A stretch of 64,000 nt of DNA from Paraspadella gotoi (Eukaryota > Chaetognatha): contig CM119263.1 in NCBI GenBank assembly GCA_051294375.1, positions 17,342,171-17,406,170 on the forward strand, given 5' to 3'. Below the pieces are notes generated by a model, which saw only the letters and a program-made list of their open reading frames with translations, searched no databases and was not told where the DNA came from. Of this stretch, positions 49,250 through 61,154 are shown piece by piece; positions within the stretch are counted from its first letter, which is position 1, and each line of letters opens with the position of its first letter. The position numbers and the translations under genes are program-made.

Positions 49250-49515
49250 AAAAACAGCTGGGCGGAATATTTTAATACAATTGAAACATTCTTTGAAATA
49301 TTCTACCACTTCATTGATAGAGAAGCCAGGTACTCCGGGAAAGCTGAAAGCTTGCTGGGACCTGCTATGTCATTATTTTGTAAGAGTGATGGAGACCTTA
49401 AACCACCAAGCCTGTCCAAAGGCAGGGGTAAGATAACTTGTTTATTAAATGAATGGATAATTTTTATATTGGTTTTACTTTTACCAATTTCATATATATT
49501 GGTTGTACCAATTTC
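49250..49515 (+). repeat. dispersed repeat, most complete copy
   Basis: Starts CAGCTGGGCGGAATATTTT about 50 bp after the duplicate tRNA-Gly and continues beyond the end of the large duplication with the blocks seen at 735-930. Type unknown; no terminal repeats found. Confidence 0.65.
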
Positions 49516-51019
49516 ATAAATACAATTTGGTAATCTGAGAACATAAAATATTTTTTTTACAAATTTAGTCAACATGAGCAATTAGCTGGCACTAGCTAAG
49601 AAGGCCTTCTACTTTAAGCCGGAAGGAATGCCATCTATTTTTTGACCGGCAGTAAAATTGAACGACAATAATTTTTAGTTAAAATTTATTCGCTTCTTTG
49701 AAATGCTACTTGCAATAGATGAGTAATCATCGGGCAGTGCTTTCTGAGCCATAAGGAAAATTTCAAATAGTAAATTTACGCATATACGAATAGAAGCTAC
49801 GTTTATTAAAAATATTTTCAAGTATTTTTAGTATCTGTTTTTTTATCGAAACCTTCGTAGTTTTAGCATTTTTTTGACTTGTTATGAAATCGTTATGAAA
49901 TTGATTTAAATAATACAAATTCATGCCTATATGTAAGACAGTTACGAGTTTTAATAGGAATTTTTAACTTAATATTACTTTCAAAGCAGGATCCCTTCTA
50001 TCAATTTGCAATTACAGTCCCGCTGTCGCTGAGTCCCGAAGCCATTTGTTTGCAACATGAATTTTATGAGGTTGATGTTTCAATGATGCAAAACATGGCG
50101 CACCGCTGGTGTAGTGGTATCATGCAAGATTCCCATTCTTGCGACTCGGGTTCGATTCCCGGGCGGTGCATTTGGTTTTTAACTTTTCTCATTACTCTCT
50201 AGTACCGGTCAACTATTGAAATACCTTTCCTAAAAAGGATGTGAAGAAAAAATCCTTAGCAAAGTTTTAAATTTCAAACGACTTAGCATAAAAATAAACA
50301 GTGAAAAATCATGATTGAATACTAAAATGATGAAAACCGATGTCCTGCTGCGGAAAATTAAGTAACGTGGTACCAAGTCTAGAGAAAATCGGAACTAGAA
50401 TTTCCGAGACTTCTTTAAGAATAAGTATGTGGGGGCGCACAATTAAATAAATTTGATTATGACGTTGTTAAAATTAATTTGTCCAATAACCTTAGTCATT
50501 TATAAATGAACTTAGTTTTCTTTCTTGTCCACATTCGTTATTTAAAAATTAATGCGTTGATTGGAATTGACTGGAAATATATATTAAGACCGATGATGAC
50601 TGTCCGTGCCGTGGGTAACCCTGTCATAATCTGCTTACAGGAATTCGTCAGGTGGTGATTCCACAAAGAAAATCATTCGTATGAGATCACGAAACTGGTT
50701 CTCGCAGAAACGCGAATGCGAGGGGAACGCAAACAGTTAGTTACTTTGTATTAAACAAAGAAGATATAAAAATCCCTTAGTCATAATTATTTTTAATGTT
50801 TTAAAGAACCCTATCAAGGATCCGACGAAGAAAAATATGTCAGGTATTTAAAAAAAAATCAAAATATGGTTAAAATTTAAAAAAATGTCGGCCAAACGAG
50901 TTGCAGCACTTAGAGATGGTGTAATTTGTATTATGACACTTGACATTCTTTTTTTTCCCCCCTTACTTTATTTCTTGGCTTTCCATGGCTTAACTTGATG
51001 ACATTTTTGCATTGGCTTA
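49516..51019. other. intergenic apart from the third tRNA-Gly
   Basis: AT-rich. Only the tRNA at 50100-50170 is supported. Confidence 0.5.
50100..50170 (+). tRNA. tRNA-Gly (CCC), independent diverged copy
   Basis: Same cloverleaf and anticodon loop TTCCCAT, with a G for A change in the D arm (CTGGTG) and a T for C in the T stem that still allows a wobble pair. Flanking sequence differs from the other two tRNAs, so this is a separate gene. It is followed at once by T-rich DNA including a T5 run at 50176-50180. Confidence 0.93.
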
Positions 51020-51091
51020 GGAATCGCAATCCTTCCCGCTCGAGTTCTTGGTTGCGTCCGCGACGTTTCTTCGAGGCCGTTGCCCCGAGTG

Positions 51092-51725
51092 ATGGAGGCG
51101 AAGAACGACGACGACAAGCCGAGTTCGAAGCTTTTGTCGCCCAGACACGCGACTACGCCGAGAAAAGGGATCGACGTCCCGGGCGTCAGCGGCGCCATCG
51201 TCGCCGGGTCGGAACCACCGTCTCATCATCAACGTTGCCGAAAATAGAGGGAAACCGTTTAAATAATTCAATGACGCCCAATGGCGGGTTGGTATTACAT
51301 AGATTAAACTTAAACAGATTTAAAATTTTCGACTCATTCTTTTCAAAAGATTTTCTTATTTGGTTTCAGAAACGAACTATTGGCCCCGAACATTCGCTCG
51401 GGTGTTATTCTGCCGGAAATGAAAAGTGTTGTCACCGACCAAGCTCCTTATGTACGAGGCGGAGGTGATGGAAAGGCATCCTCGACCATCAATGCCGACC
51501 ATCAAGTTCTGCCCGACGCTCATCGGGAGTTTCGAGCGTGGACGAGAGAAGGCGGGGTCCGGCACGATGCCTCTGCTATTGGCGTCGGAGTTTCCGTTTC
51601 CGAATCGAGCAGCACTCAGTCACAAGAATCAACGACGTCTCCACCGTCGAAATCCTCGTCGTCAAGTGGCGGCGACGGGGTTCCAGTCGGAAAATTCGGA
51701 GTCGTCGGAGGGTGAGCGAATCGCC
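51092..51725 (+). CDS. possible upstream exons of the Ser/Gly-rich gene
   Basis: Two GC-rich islands, about 51020-51245 and 51370-51725, are separated by an AT-rich gap with TTTCAG at 51364-51369. Each island is open in more than one frame. In the second island one frame reads NELLAPNIRSGVILPEMKSV and ends Ser-rich; another reads MERHPRPSMPTIKFCPTLIG and ends SESSEGERIA before a weak donor at 51725. Composition says coding; I cannot choose the frame with certainty. Confidence 0.4.
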
Positions 51726-51927
51726 GTGAAGACTTTAATTAATAATTTCCGGCAATTAAGCAATTAAGGTTAATTTGTTTTAAAAAAACCATCCTCAAAT
51801 CTGGATCCTCTTGATCCAACTATAATCTGAAATTATGTTTCAGCTTTTCAGTTACTGGTCATTAGGCAATGTTCCTGTTGAAAGGCCGAAAGTAAGCCGA
51901 AGTATAACACATTTCTTTGTCCAACAG

Positions 51928-53836
51928 ATTAAGAGCCCCTCGATTTACAACGCTGACGACTTTAGATCAATGCTATTCGCGCGCAAGTGAGCTTTTAAAA
52001 TTAAATGATTTTTTTCTATCTTATTCGTACTATCTTCTACAGACCTGTTCAAAAAAAGAGGATACTTTTCAAACTTAAATTTTGCACCGTTTACGCACAT
52101 ATTATAAAAAAAAAAGAATGATAAATATAGATTTTGAAATGAGAAATCCATATATACGTATATATATTTATTGTGTAATCCTTTCGTTTCGTTGCTTTAG
52201 GAATTTAAGTTTAATTTATTTGCGACAACGATTCATTTTATTTCAGTTCAGAAACGGACATGTTTCGGCTTGGTTTACAAGCCTTCATCAGCGCTGACAG
52301 ATTTGTGAATTATATTTCCAATTTGTGCATAAAAAGACTGAACTGAAATAAAATGAATCGTTGTCACAAATAAATTAAACTGTATATATGTATATGTAAA
52401 AGAAAATCGGTCAACGCATTCAAAAGCAATAGCTCCCGAAAGACAAGTGGTCAAAAACAAAATGGGGAAAAAACATTTTTGAAGATCTGCCAAAATCCCA
52501 GGGTAACTTTCAGCCCTAATTTATGGGCATTTTATTTATGTTTTCTAAAAAAATATGAATGGGAAATAAGGACTTTTTCATAACTTAATAGAAAATCGGT
52601 TCAGTCATTCCAGAATCACAACACTCTGTTTCAGAAGTTACTTTTAAAAAATCATTTCTTAGAAACAGATAGCCACACATTAATCAAATTTACACCAATA
52701 GTTCCTTTTTCCATAAATATTATTCACTTATAATATCTTTCATTTTAAAGGAATATAACTTGATATATTTTTATAATGTTTTTGGGTGTCCTCTTTTTTT
52801 TTCTTTTTTTTTTGCACTGGTCTGTACATCGGAATGTAATTATTTTTATGAGGCTAACTCATCTTTCAGGTTTGAGTAATAAGTCGTTCAGCGGCGCTTC
52901 TTCATACAGCAAATCCGGTGGAGGTGGTTTACAATACAAGATGAAGGCAAATTATAATAACGGCCTTTGGCACGATGCTTTTGAAGCGGGTGGGAACCTT
53001 GAAAGAAAAGACTCTGCCGAGAGTGGCAGCGGAATCCACGCCGCCGAGGGAAAGCGGAGCGAGGATTCGATCAGCTACGACGTCGAAAGAATCAAAGAAA
53101 AAACGACCAGACGGTGAGGTTTTTCTTCCAAATGCACTTCTCTTTGGAGCAGTCAGATAATTGTCTTAATTGTTTTCTGAAGAGTCGAAAAACCAACTAC
53201 CACTGAAAGTGTCAAACGAAAAGAATTTAACGACGGTAATAATTGCTTATTTTGCCAGTCATATGGATGAATCAAAAAGTAAACATGGCTTCCATTTTAG
53301 AGGGAAAATCGTTGGCGATGACTTCGGCAGGCCTATTTCTGTCTTCTTTCCTTGTTGGCAAAAGAGGCGAAACAAAGAATGCAGTAATCTCCAGCCACGG
53401 ATCAAGTAGTGGGTCGAGCGCCGCTTTCAGTGGAATTGGCAGCGGGGTCTCCTCAGCAAGCAGTTCCATCACCTACTCCAGCGGCAGCAAAAACTATAGC
53501 AAAGTGGGAGGTTTCCTAGGAAGGCTCAATACTGTATCTCAAATCGACGAAAGTTCTAATTACTCAGTCGACGATGAATCGACCTACTCTAGCAGCGTCG
53601 TCAGCAGCCTCGACAGCCGGCCCATCGTAGGCAGTGGCGGAAAAAAAGTTGCCGACTGGAGCGAGATGATTGAATCGGCGGCGAGAAGCGGACGAACGGT
53701 TCCGAGACGAAGTGATGGCGGGCGCAGGCAGTGGAGGGAGAGAACTGCGGAACGAGGAGCTTGGAATGGAAGAAGGTGGGAGACGTCATGGCGATCAAAA
53801 AGCGGAGAACTATCGGCGGGGGAGGCGAGGTTTTAG
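51928..53836 (+). CDS. Ser/Gly-rich protein, C-terminal exons, family not recognised
   Basis: Three exons join in phase: 51928-51986 (begins IKSPSIYNADDFRSMLFAR), 52892-53113 and 53395-53836, 241 codons with stop. The middle exon encodes SYSKSGGGGLQYKMKANYNN then an acidic/basic stretch; the last exon is Ser/Gly-rich (GSSSGSSAAFSGIGSGVSSA), then GGFLGRLNTVSQIDESSNYS, VADWSEMIESAARSG and a very basic end. Upstream exons exist but their frame is unsettled: 51370-51711 is open and Ser-rich in one frame, while 51426-51725 in another joins exon 51928 in phase. ATG 51092 opens a further short frame. The low-complexity tail suggests a disordered cytoskeletal or scaffold protein; that is a guess. The first intron holds a TIR element ending 67 bp before the acceptor. 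Confidence 0.5.
52040..52824. mobile_element. TA-flanked TIR element (mariner-type MITE), 785 bp
   Basis: Begins CAGACCTGTTCAAAAAAAG and ends with the imperfect inverse (...GCACTGGTCTG), with TA directly outside both ends (52038-52039 and 52825-52826), the target of Tc1/mariner transposases. No transposase frame. It carries an inverted repeat with a hammerhead-like motif at 52208-52381. Its right half matches 4010-4220. Confidence 0.7.
52208..52381 (-). ncRNA. inverted repeat enclosing a hammerhead-ribozyme-like motif
   Basis: Arms 52208-52251 and 52338-52381 are 44 bp inverse complements with about one mismatch. In the enclosed minus strand, CTGATGA (52291-52285), stem II GGCTTG/CAAGCC with a five-base loop, GAAA (52266-52263) and ACATGTC give the conserved type I hammerhead core with a very short stem III. 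Stem I next to the core can form four pairs (AGCG with CGTT) and continue into the long arms. One extra A lies between CTGATGA and stem II, so activity is uncertain. Similar minimal hammerheads occur in the repeats of Penelope-like retroelements. Confidence 0.6.
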
Positions 53837-54331
53837 TGAAAGAAGATTGTCATCTGATTAAGTAAACTTCGGCTCTCCATAGTGAGTATGTATAGTCTTA
53901 AAAAATTATAAGCGCGAGATATTGTAATTTTAGTATATGGTAAAATTAAAAAGAGCTTATTAACTCCACCACCAAAAAAGAAAATTGTGCCAATTGTTTT
54001 TCTACCCGATGAATTAAACGTAAGATCATCAGGAGTAATTATAAGCGAGTTGGTGTCATTTTTTGACGAGCCGAGCAAAAAGTGAAAAGCTGAATGTGAC
54101 AAACCGAATTTGGGCACTAAATGGTGGAACCAGGAGCTAGGAAGATCGTGTTTTCGCGGTTGAAGGGCAGGTAACTATCTGCGTGGAAAGTTTGAGAAAA
54201 TATGCAAATCGAAATTCTAGAAAATTCTAGAAAATTAGAATTACTCTGTTTCTTCTACAAAAATTATTTTACTTTTTCCTCTGTTTTATAAGTGAATTTA
54301 AAAGATTATCAATATGAGAAAAAGTATAATA

Positions 54332-55354
54332 CACTGCGGCGCAAAAAAAAGTTGCCCCTTCTTTCACATAAAAAAAAACTATATTGGATGGATGAATTTC
54401 ATACAGATATAGAAATATAAAACAAAGCTTATTGAAAGATAAAGCGATTGGTCCAAGTCCTAGTAAAAACGATCAAAACGTCCGAAAGTTATAGGATGTC
54501 AAAGTCGATTGGTACAAAACATCTGACGAGAATAAATTAATGAACAAATTCAGCATCAAATATCTCTATTCTCTAGGGATAGGTGTTAACCATTTTCAAC
54601 CTAAATCAAATTAAAATAAGTAGGGAAAATATATAGAAATACAAACTTTTAAAATTATAAATTACTCAAAATTATTTTTAAAGCTTTTTTACATCAAAGT
54701 TTTTTCTTATGGCATTTCGTGTTAAAGCAGACTAATATAAAATTTATAATAAATTCTCAAAATTATATTAGAATTAATTTTTTTATTTTTATAATAAAAT
54801 TATTTTTTGATTTTAAAATAATTTTTAAAAAATTGATTGTTTTTAATATTTATTATTAAAATGCTATATTTAGCAAAAATTAAAAAAATATTTTAATAAA
54901 AAAGTAATGCAAAGTTTGTAGAGTCATCACATGCACTGTTTAATTAATGATTAAGAAAACGTCGAATTTGGGATTTCACTCTTACCCTGAACGATGATCT
55001 GTCAAATAAGATCGAAATATTGGTTTTCAATAAAAGAAAAAAAAATACTGTACTTGATCCCAAATTCGATGTTTTCTTAATCATTAATGCAAAGTTATTT
55101 CCAACCCTTTTATATGTTTAATTCCATTATGATTTTGTTAATTTTATATTTTAAACATCAGTCAGAAAAATTGTTTCCAATTCCATTTTTAATGTCTTGT
55201 TATATTCTACTGCCTAAACCAATTCATTTTTTTTTGCACCAATCGATAGCTCTTTAAAAGAGTATACTTTTTATATTGTTTTTTTTTTAATTAAAAAATA
55301 AATATTGGTGTATTTAAAGCTACCTCGTGGCGACCTTTTTTTTGCGCCGCAGTG
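54332..55354. mobile_element. TA-flanked TIR element (mariner-type), 1023 bp
   Basis: Left end CACTGCGGCGCAAAAAAAAG and right end CTTTTTTTTGCGCCGCAGTG (read forward, with the run of T) are inverse complements, extending with mismatches into GTTGCC/GGCGAC. TA flanks both ends (54330-54331, 55355-55356). AT-rich interior with no transposase frame. Confidence 0.75.
54943..55088. mobile_element. 146-bp palindromic insertion nested in the 54-kb TIR element
   Basis: 32 bp at 54943-54974 recurs inverted at 55057-55088 with one mismatch (core GATTAAGAAAAC, GAATTTGGGAT). The 12-mer TAATGCAAAGTT occurs on both sides (about 54905 and 55085), which may be a target duplication or a relic of the host element. 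Confidence 0.55.
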
Positions 55355-55921
55355 TATGATAGATTGCATTAATTCTTTTCATGACTTGTTTTATTAGTAT
55401 AGTCAAGAAAACTCTGTTATAATATTATGACAGTAAATATATAAACTTTAATTATAAATTGGACTAATTAATCTCTTACACAGACTGTTTCTTTTATTAA
55501 CTTGTACTATAATTTTGTCTATATTTTGTGAACTGTTTGTCCTTCATATGATTACTGTTCTCTGGGAGTTTTGCGTTCTATAAAAATGGATTGGTTCAAA
55601 ATATAAAATTGATATGAAATATAATCTATAAATTCAATCATCACATAATATTCTTATCGGCAGCATCGGTTCGATAGATTTTTAATTAAAACATAATCAT
55701 GATTTTGTGAGGTTTTTTTTCAGACATTTTTATTTCTTCAATAAAAAAAATCATAATTGGCTCTATTATATCACCGATGATCAAATATACCAAATGATTT
55801 AAATTTAATAAATAATATTCGGTTTTAATTTGTGCACATTACTTTTTTGTGAATTTTTGCAAGACTAATAACATCCTATTGAACCAAATTTAGCATAAAA
55901 GTTTACTGAAAGTTTATGTTA

Positions 55922-56891
55922 CTACCGAAATTGCTGGTAAGGTGGGTTGCCGTATTCTTGGGCTTTTGGTGAAGGCAAATTTGGGGCATATGGCGGAGGG
56001 GGAAGATATCCCCCTGAGGATGATGATGATGGCTGCACCATCACTCCTCCCATCGCCTGTGATGAAATGGCATTTTCTAGCATAGCTGGAGCTGACACCT
56101 CCGTCGCTGTCGGATGCTGAGGCGGAGGCCCATAAATGTAAACAGTACGCGGCTGCTTGTCGCAACAACGGCAACATGAGCAGGCATTGGCCTTGTGAAT
56201 GGCTATGGAAGAAGACACCATACTCCAAATGGAGATTGAAAAGGCCATGATGCCCGCAAACAATAGAACAGAAGTCATGCCAACCAAAGCCGCGTAAGAG
56301 GGAGAACAATTATATGCCTCATATCGGTCGCCAATCCACCTGTGATCGCAGTATATATTATCACGGGACGATAATTCCCCGCTCATCATACCCAGGATTG
56401 TCATAGATAAAATTAACGCAAATATGTTGAAAACCAAAAATGCAATTACCTGCAATTAAAAACAATATAATAAAATTTAAACTATTAAACTATTAAAATT
56501 AAATATATTATATAAATATATTAATTAATCTATAATAATAATAATATCTCGGGTATAAAGCACTCACAATGCCATTGGTTTTAAAGGCGGCGGAGCAGCA
56601 ACCGAGCACACCACAGACTATCACAAGGATGCCGCACCATATGCCGGAGCCGACCTCAAGACAGGAGTCAGAATGATTGTGTTTGATGTGATTCTGACCA
56701 TCGAGAACAACGATGGCGGCGATCTGAAAGCCGACTAGTATGATTCCGAGAATCACTTGAAGTATACCCTGGGACCGTGTTGTCCCAACCGGTAATACTT
56801 GTTCCATTGTCGGATGAACCATAGGTGCTACGAGAGCAGTATGGTCAGTCGGTCCATCCCGGATCGCAGCAAATCGTGTGTTTGAGTCCAT
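55922..56891 (-). CDS. CD20/MS4A-like four-transmembrane protein with PPxY tail
   Basis: Exons 56891-56568 and 56449-55922 join in phase 0, giving 283 residues. Four hydrophobic helices: ILQVILGIILVGFQIAAIVV, GIWCGILVIVCGVLGCCSAA (both exon 1), VIAFLVFNIFALILSMTILG and LVGMTSVLLFAGIMAFSISI (exon 2). The loop between helices 3 and 4 has two cysteines, as in CD20-like proteins. The C-terminal tail has a CSCCRCC cluster just inside the membrane, probably palmitoylated, and two PPxY-type motifs (PPPPYAP, NPPYQQF) able to recruit WW-domain ubiquitin ligases. No signal peptide, as expected for the family. A TMEM-type tetraspan of another family is the alternative. Membrane topology is firm; family placement is moderate. 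Confidence 0.8.
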
Positions 56892-58301
56892 GATCTGTTA
56901 GATATTAGCATATTAGCATATTAACGGATTCTTATAAGATGTATAATCGAATAAACAACACTTTTTAATTTTCCCATCGATAAGCGTCTTTGAATTCAAA
57001 CCAAAACAAAATTCTTTAAAATTTTTTTAGTAAACTAGAAGAATAATAAGAATTTAAGAAATAACTATGAGAATGACTAAAAAACGGATTTAAACTTTGG
57101 AAATTTAATACTCAAAAATTCTTTTTCCATAAAAAAAAGAGAAGAGGCAAAATATTTTCTTTCGAGTTCACGGAATGCACCCTCTGTTATTTGTCAATTT
57201 TCTAAAAATAGCCAAACAGAGAGGGCAATTTCACTCGTTGCTAAGTACTGTTGGTGCCATTAGTTCCATTGACATTAGTCACATTATTACCCGTAATTCT
57301 TGATATCTCCATAAGAGGGAGAAATGGTTAGAAAGAAAAAACAAAAGGTTGGCGACCGAGAACAGAGCATTAAGGGCAAAGGACGCGCGTGACCCTCCAA
57401 CCATGATTCTACGGTTATTCTTATTGTATTTAGCTAGTTTGTACTTGTAGTGCTAGTTCCCAATATTTTATAATGATAATCGACACAATTACATTTTTTC
57501 CCAAAAAATGCAGCCGAATGTCCCTAGTAATTGATACGGTACGGCAGTGTCCATTCATGACACGACTTCGTCCCGAGTGACAATATATATAGCAGTGTCA
57601 TCACGATCCTTGTAACGACTGAGACATTGAGTAATGAATAAATGATATATATCTTGTCGCCGACGCCATAAAGTTTTTGAGCGGAAGTCCCTGTCCGCGG
57701 CCGACCTCGTGTTCTCTCGTCGCGTGTTGCTCCTTCTGCTGATCTTTCATCTTTCCGTCGCTTTTGAGAAAGATAAGAGGAGCAAGAAAAAAAAATCAAT
57801 GAAGAACGAAGCTTTAAAGTTAAACACCGAAAGGTTGCCGGTTGGGTATAGTAAAAAGGCATACAATTACTCAATTAGAGGAGCTAGCGACGAAAGTCCA
57901 AACTGGTTGATGGCTGAATTTTTACGAAGGTCTTCACTGATTGACTGCGGGGTGCGAATACTAATGTTGCGAATAATAATAAGAGTTACGTGATAATCTG
58001 GAAAAATAAGCACATAAAAATGTAACTGCGGGGCAACGTCTTAAACTTGCCGGTTCCTGTTAAATTGAAAAAAAAAAACATAACTGATAACACAAAACTG
58101 TACAACATGCGCTCCTATGACCTACAAAATACTGAGACATGTAGTTTAGCTGACCCAGAGAACTACATTCCCTGGGCCCGACGGATCGTTAAGGATTTGT
58201 TGATTAAGTCGCTGACAACGAGAATGTCGAAGACAACAACCGCGATGGAAATTTTGACCGCGAAATTCGAGGCATCGACCTTAAGGGAATGGACTGACGG
58301 A

Positions 58302-58303
<2 letters not shown>
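56892..58303. other. intergenic, one possible short secreted-peptide exon
   Basis: The frame at 57709-57993 reads RRVLLLLLIFHLSVAF then Lys-rich sequence, resembling a signal peptide, but starts with GTG and no splice partner was found. I treat it as unproven. Confidence 0.3.

Positions 58304-58392
<89 letters not shown>
58304..58392. repeat. (CT)n microsatellite
   Basis: Pure CT run of about 88 bp. Confidence 0.97.
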
Positions 58393-58397
<5 letters not shown>

Positions 58398-60475
58398 ATG
58401 TTTTCTCGCCTTAGATTAATGACGCTTCGGAAGATTTTTAGATCTATTTAAGTCAAATTGAGTTTTTCGTATCCCGAATTTTATTCATGAATAGTCAGGG
58501 TCTGTCGCTAACTCAGATTATGGTGGAAGAATATATAAAAAGGCAAGTATTTTATAGTCGCGTTGTTATTAACTTTAACAAATTATTCGAGCCTTGCATT
58601 CCTTTCCCAATTGCTAAATTTGTTTTCTTTCCTCGTTTTCTTTTTTAAAAAATTTTTCATGCAATCCTTTTTAGCGACTTAAAAGTATAAATTATATTAA
58701 TTTGTTACAACCAATATATATATCATATGTTATTAAGTTATTACTTATTACCATGATTCGTTTTGAGACGCAAACGACCTTCTCGACCCAAATCTTCCTC
58801 CAGCTATCCCCAATCCCAACAAAATCGTATAAGCCAAAAAACATGACCGGAGAGACTAATCCCGTCAACTTTCTCGTCATGATTTACGTCGGATGACGAT
58901 GATAACGATCAGGGTACAAAGCCGGGATTCAAGTTCGTTTAACTCTTTGATTTCTCCTCGCTATCCCTACTTGAACTGAGAACAACATTCTACTTTGCGC
59001 CAAGTTTCCATTTTCAGAAACGTCTTTCGCTTAATTTAAAAAAAAAAATGGTAAAAACCTACGTTTAACTACACTCCCCAAACTAATTCCGAAATTCCGA
59101 AGTAAAAAAAAAAAGGTAGGCGTGTGGTCGAGGAAGCACCTTACACGCTCTCTTGTCCCGGATGTTTAGCCTTGAGGGGAATAAAACTGCCCTCAGCCTC
59201 CTCCTGGGACTCTGATGATGGCTTCATCCTTCTTAGCTTTAGGGTCATATAAGGAATAAGCAGATTCGAAGGGAGGGAAGACTCAATACAGCCATGAAGG
59301 GGCGGAATTTCCATGCAGTAAATGAAGAGGCGATGTCAAAATAATGAGGCGCGTCTCCAAAATTATTATTCGGGAGGGAAAAAATTACGAAGATGCGTAA
59401 GGATGGGAGTTAAACGTTTCTTGTAGTTTTTATCATGAAAAGATTCCTTTTTCTCCTGACAGCAGATGAAACTTATTGCGGATTCTCCGTCTTGTCAATG
59501 ATTGTCCAACGAACGATGTCCGCGCTCCCGTTCGTGCTTATTCTGATCTCGCCGGTGGCGTATTTTTCGGCAATTTTTTTCGACGATCGGCCAATTTCCT
59601 TGATGGAGATTTTGCTAAATTTCTTTTTTTAACTTTTTAATTAAAAAAAAATTCAGTACCACTGTGCAATTAGATACACAAACATTAGCCATTGGTAGTT
59701 TGTCCGAGATCAGTTGGCTAATATTCTATGGATTCTTCAATCTGAAAATTTCAACAACGTTTGCCCACCCCCCTTATATCTCAATCTCAAACGAAGTGTT
59801 TTCCGATACCCTAAGTCGTTGCCGAATATTCTGGCCGTCGTTCTGCCGGCAATGGCCCTCTGTTGATGATCTTTCTGTCTTGCGCCGAGCTCGTCCATCA
59901 TTGGCGATTTTTCTTGCAGTTGCCGCGAGCCAAAACCCTTTTGCGTCGAGAGACCTCGTCTTTGTCGTCGAGAAAAATCTGAGATTGAAAATTTGTACAA
60001 TTATATAGTCGTTTAGCTGTTAAATTATGTAATTTTTTTACGGAAATATCGTGACCTATATTTATTTTACTTTTTTTGCATTTTGGTAAATATAGTTGTT
60101 TTTTGTTGTTTTTGTTTTCTTACGTACGAAATATTTTTTTTCTTTCTCTCTCTCTGTCTTTCTTTCTCTTTCTCTCACTCTTTAATCCGTCTATGTCTCT
60201 GTCTTTCTTCCACTCCATCTCGAATCTCGTTATGCGTCCGCGATTTTCCGCACAACCCTTGGTCTAGCCACGACTTACTTTAGTTTCTCGAGTATCGATT
60301 CCCAGGCCAGCGTAACTTAGAAATATTTTTGGGAAAGTTACTCGGTTCTGCCGGCAGAAATTATAATATAGATCGCAAAATTTTCCGGATTTCCTCCTCT
60401 TCCTTCTCTTAATTTTTGTTCATTTTTTTCCATCTGCTTCTTTCTTTTTTTTTTTTTTTTTTGGTTCGAGAATCG

Positions 60476-60481
<6 letters not shown>

Positions 60482-60541
<60 letters not shown>
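60482..60541. repeat. (CT)n microsatellite
   Basis: Pure CT run of about 60 bp. Confidence 0.97.
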
Positions 60542-60544
<3 letters not shown>

Positions 60545-61056
60545 GTCGAGTTTTAATTTCTATAATAATATGAAACGAAAAAAGAAAAGAACAAATTCGC
60601 GTAAACGTATCTTCATTTTTCTCGTTGACTTTTGACCCAAATTTTGTCCAAACCGACCGATTTTCATCCAAACGTTTTGAAATTTCTTAGCTAATTTTTC
60701 TTTTCTTTTCCATACATAGTTTAAGATTTTCGTAGGTTATTGGAATAATTTTTAAAATTTATGTTTATTAAATTTATCGAATATATGTTTATTAAATTCT
60801 GTTCTTTAACGAATTAACTCAGACCTAAGGGTTGCGCCATTTCGATCATAGAATTTTGTATGCGAATTCCGTAAATCAAAATAATTCGGAAAACGTCTCA
60901 AGGTCAGGCAGTCCTTCAGTTTCGCTAAAATTGATGTCTTTTTATTTGGTATTTATATTTTTTTTCTTCCAAAACAAAAAAAAATTGATTAAAAGTGGAG
61001 ATTTTAAAAGGAGAAAGAGGGAGATCAGAAAGAGGGAGAAATAAAGAGAAAGAATG

Positions 61057-61059
<3 letters not shown>

Positions 61060-61150
<91 letters not shown>
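61060..61150. repeat. (GA)n microsatellite
   Basis: Pure GA run of about 90 bp, opposite in strand sense to its neighbours. Confidence 0.97.

Positions 61151-61154
<4 letters not shown>

Larger units (their letters stand above)
38175..49376 (+). repeat. second copy of the ~11.4 kb duplication, rich in small indels
   Basis: Repeats 25387-36860 gene for gene. Differences are mainly single-base losses and gains, in and out of homopolymers, densest at 38175-44700 and sparse from about 44700 onward. Introns and exons are equally affected, so coding constraint is not visible. Two N runs lie just upstream. This pattern suits an allelic contig or unpolished gap fill. Confidence 0.95.
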
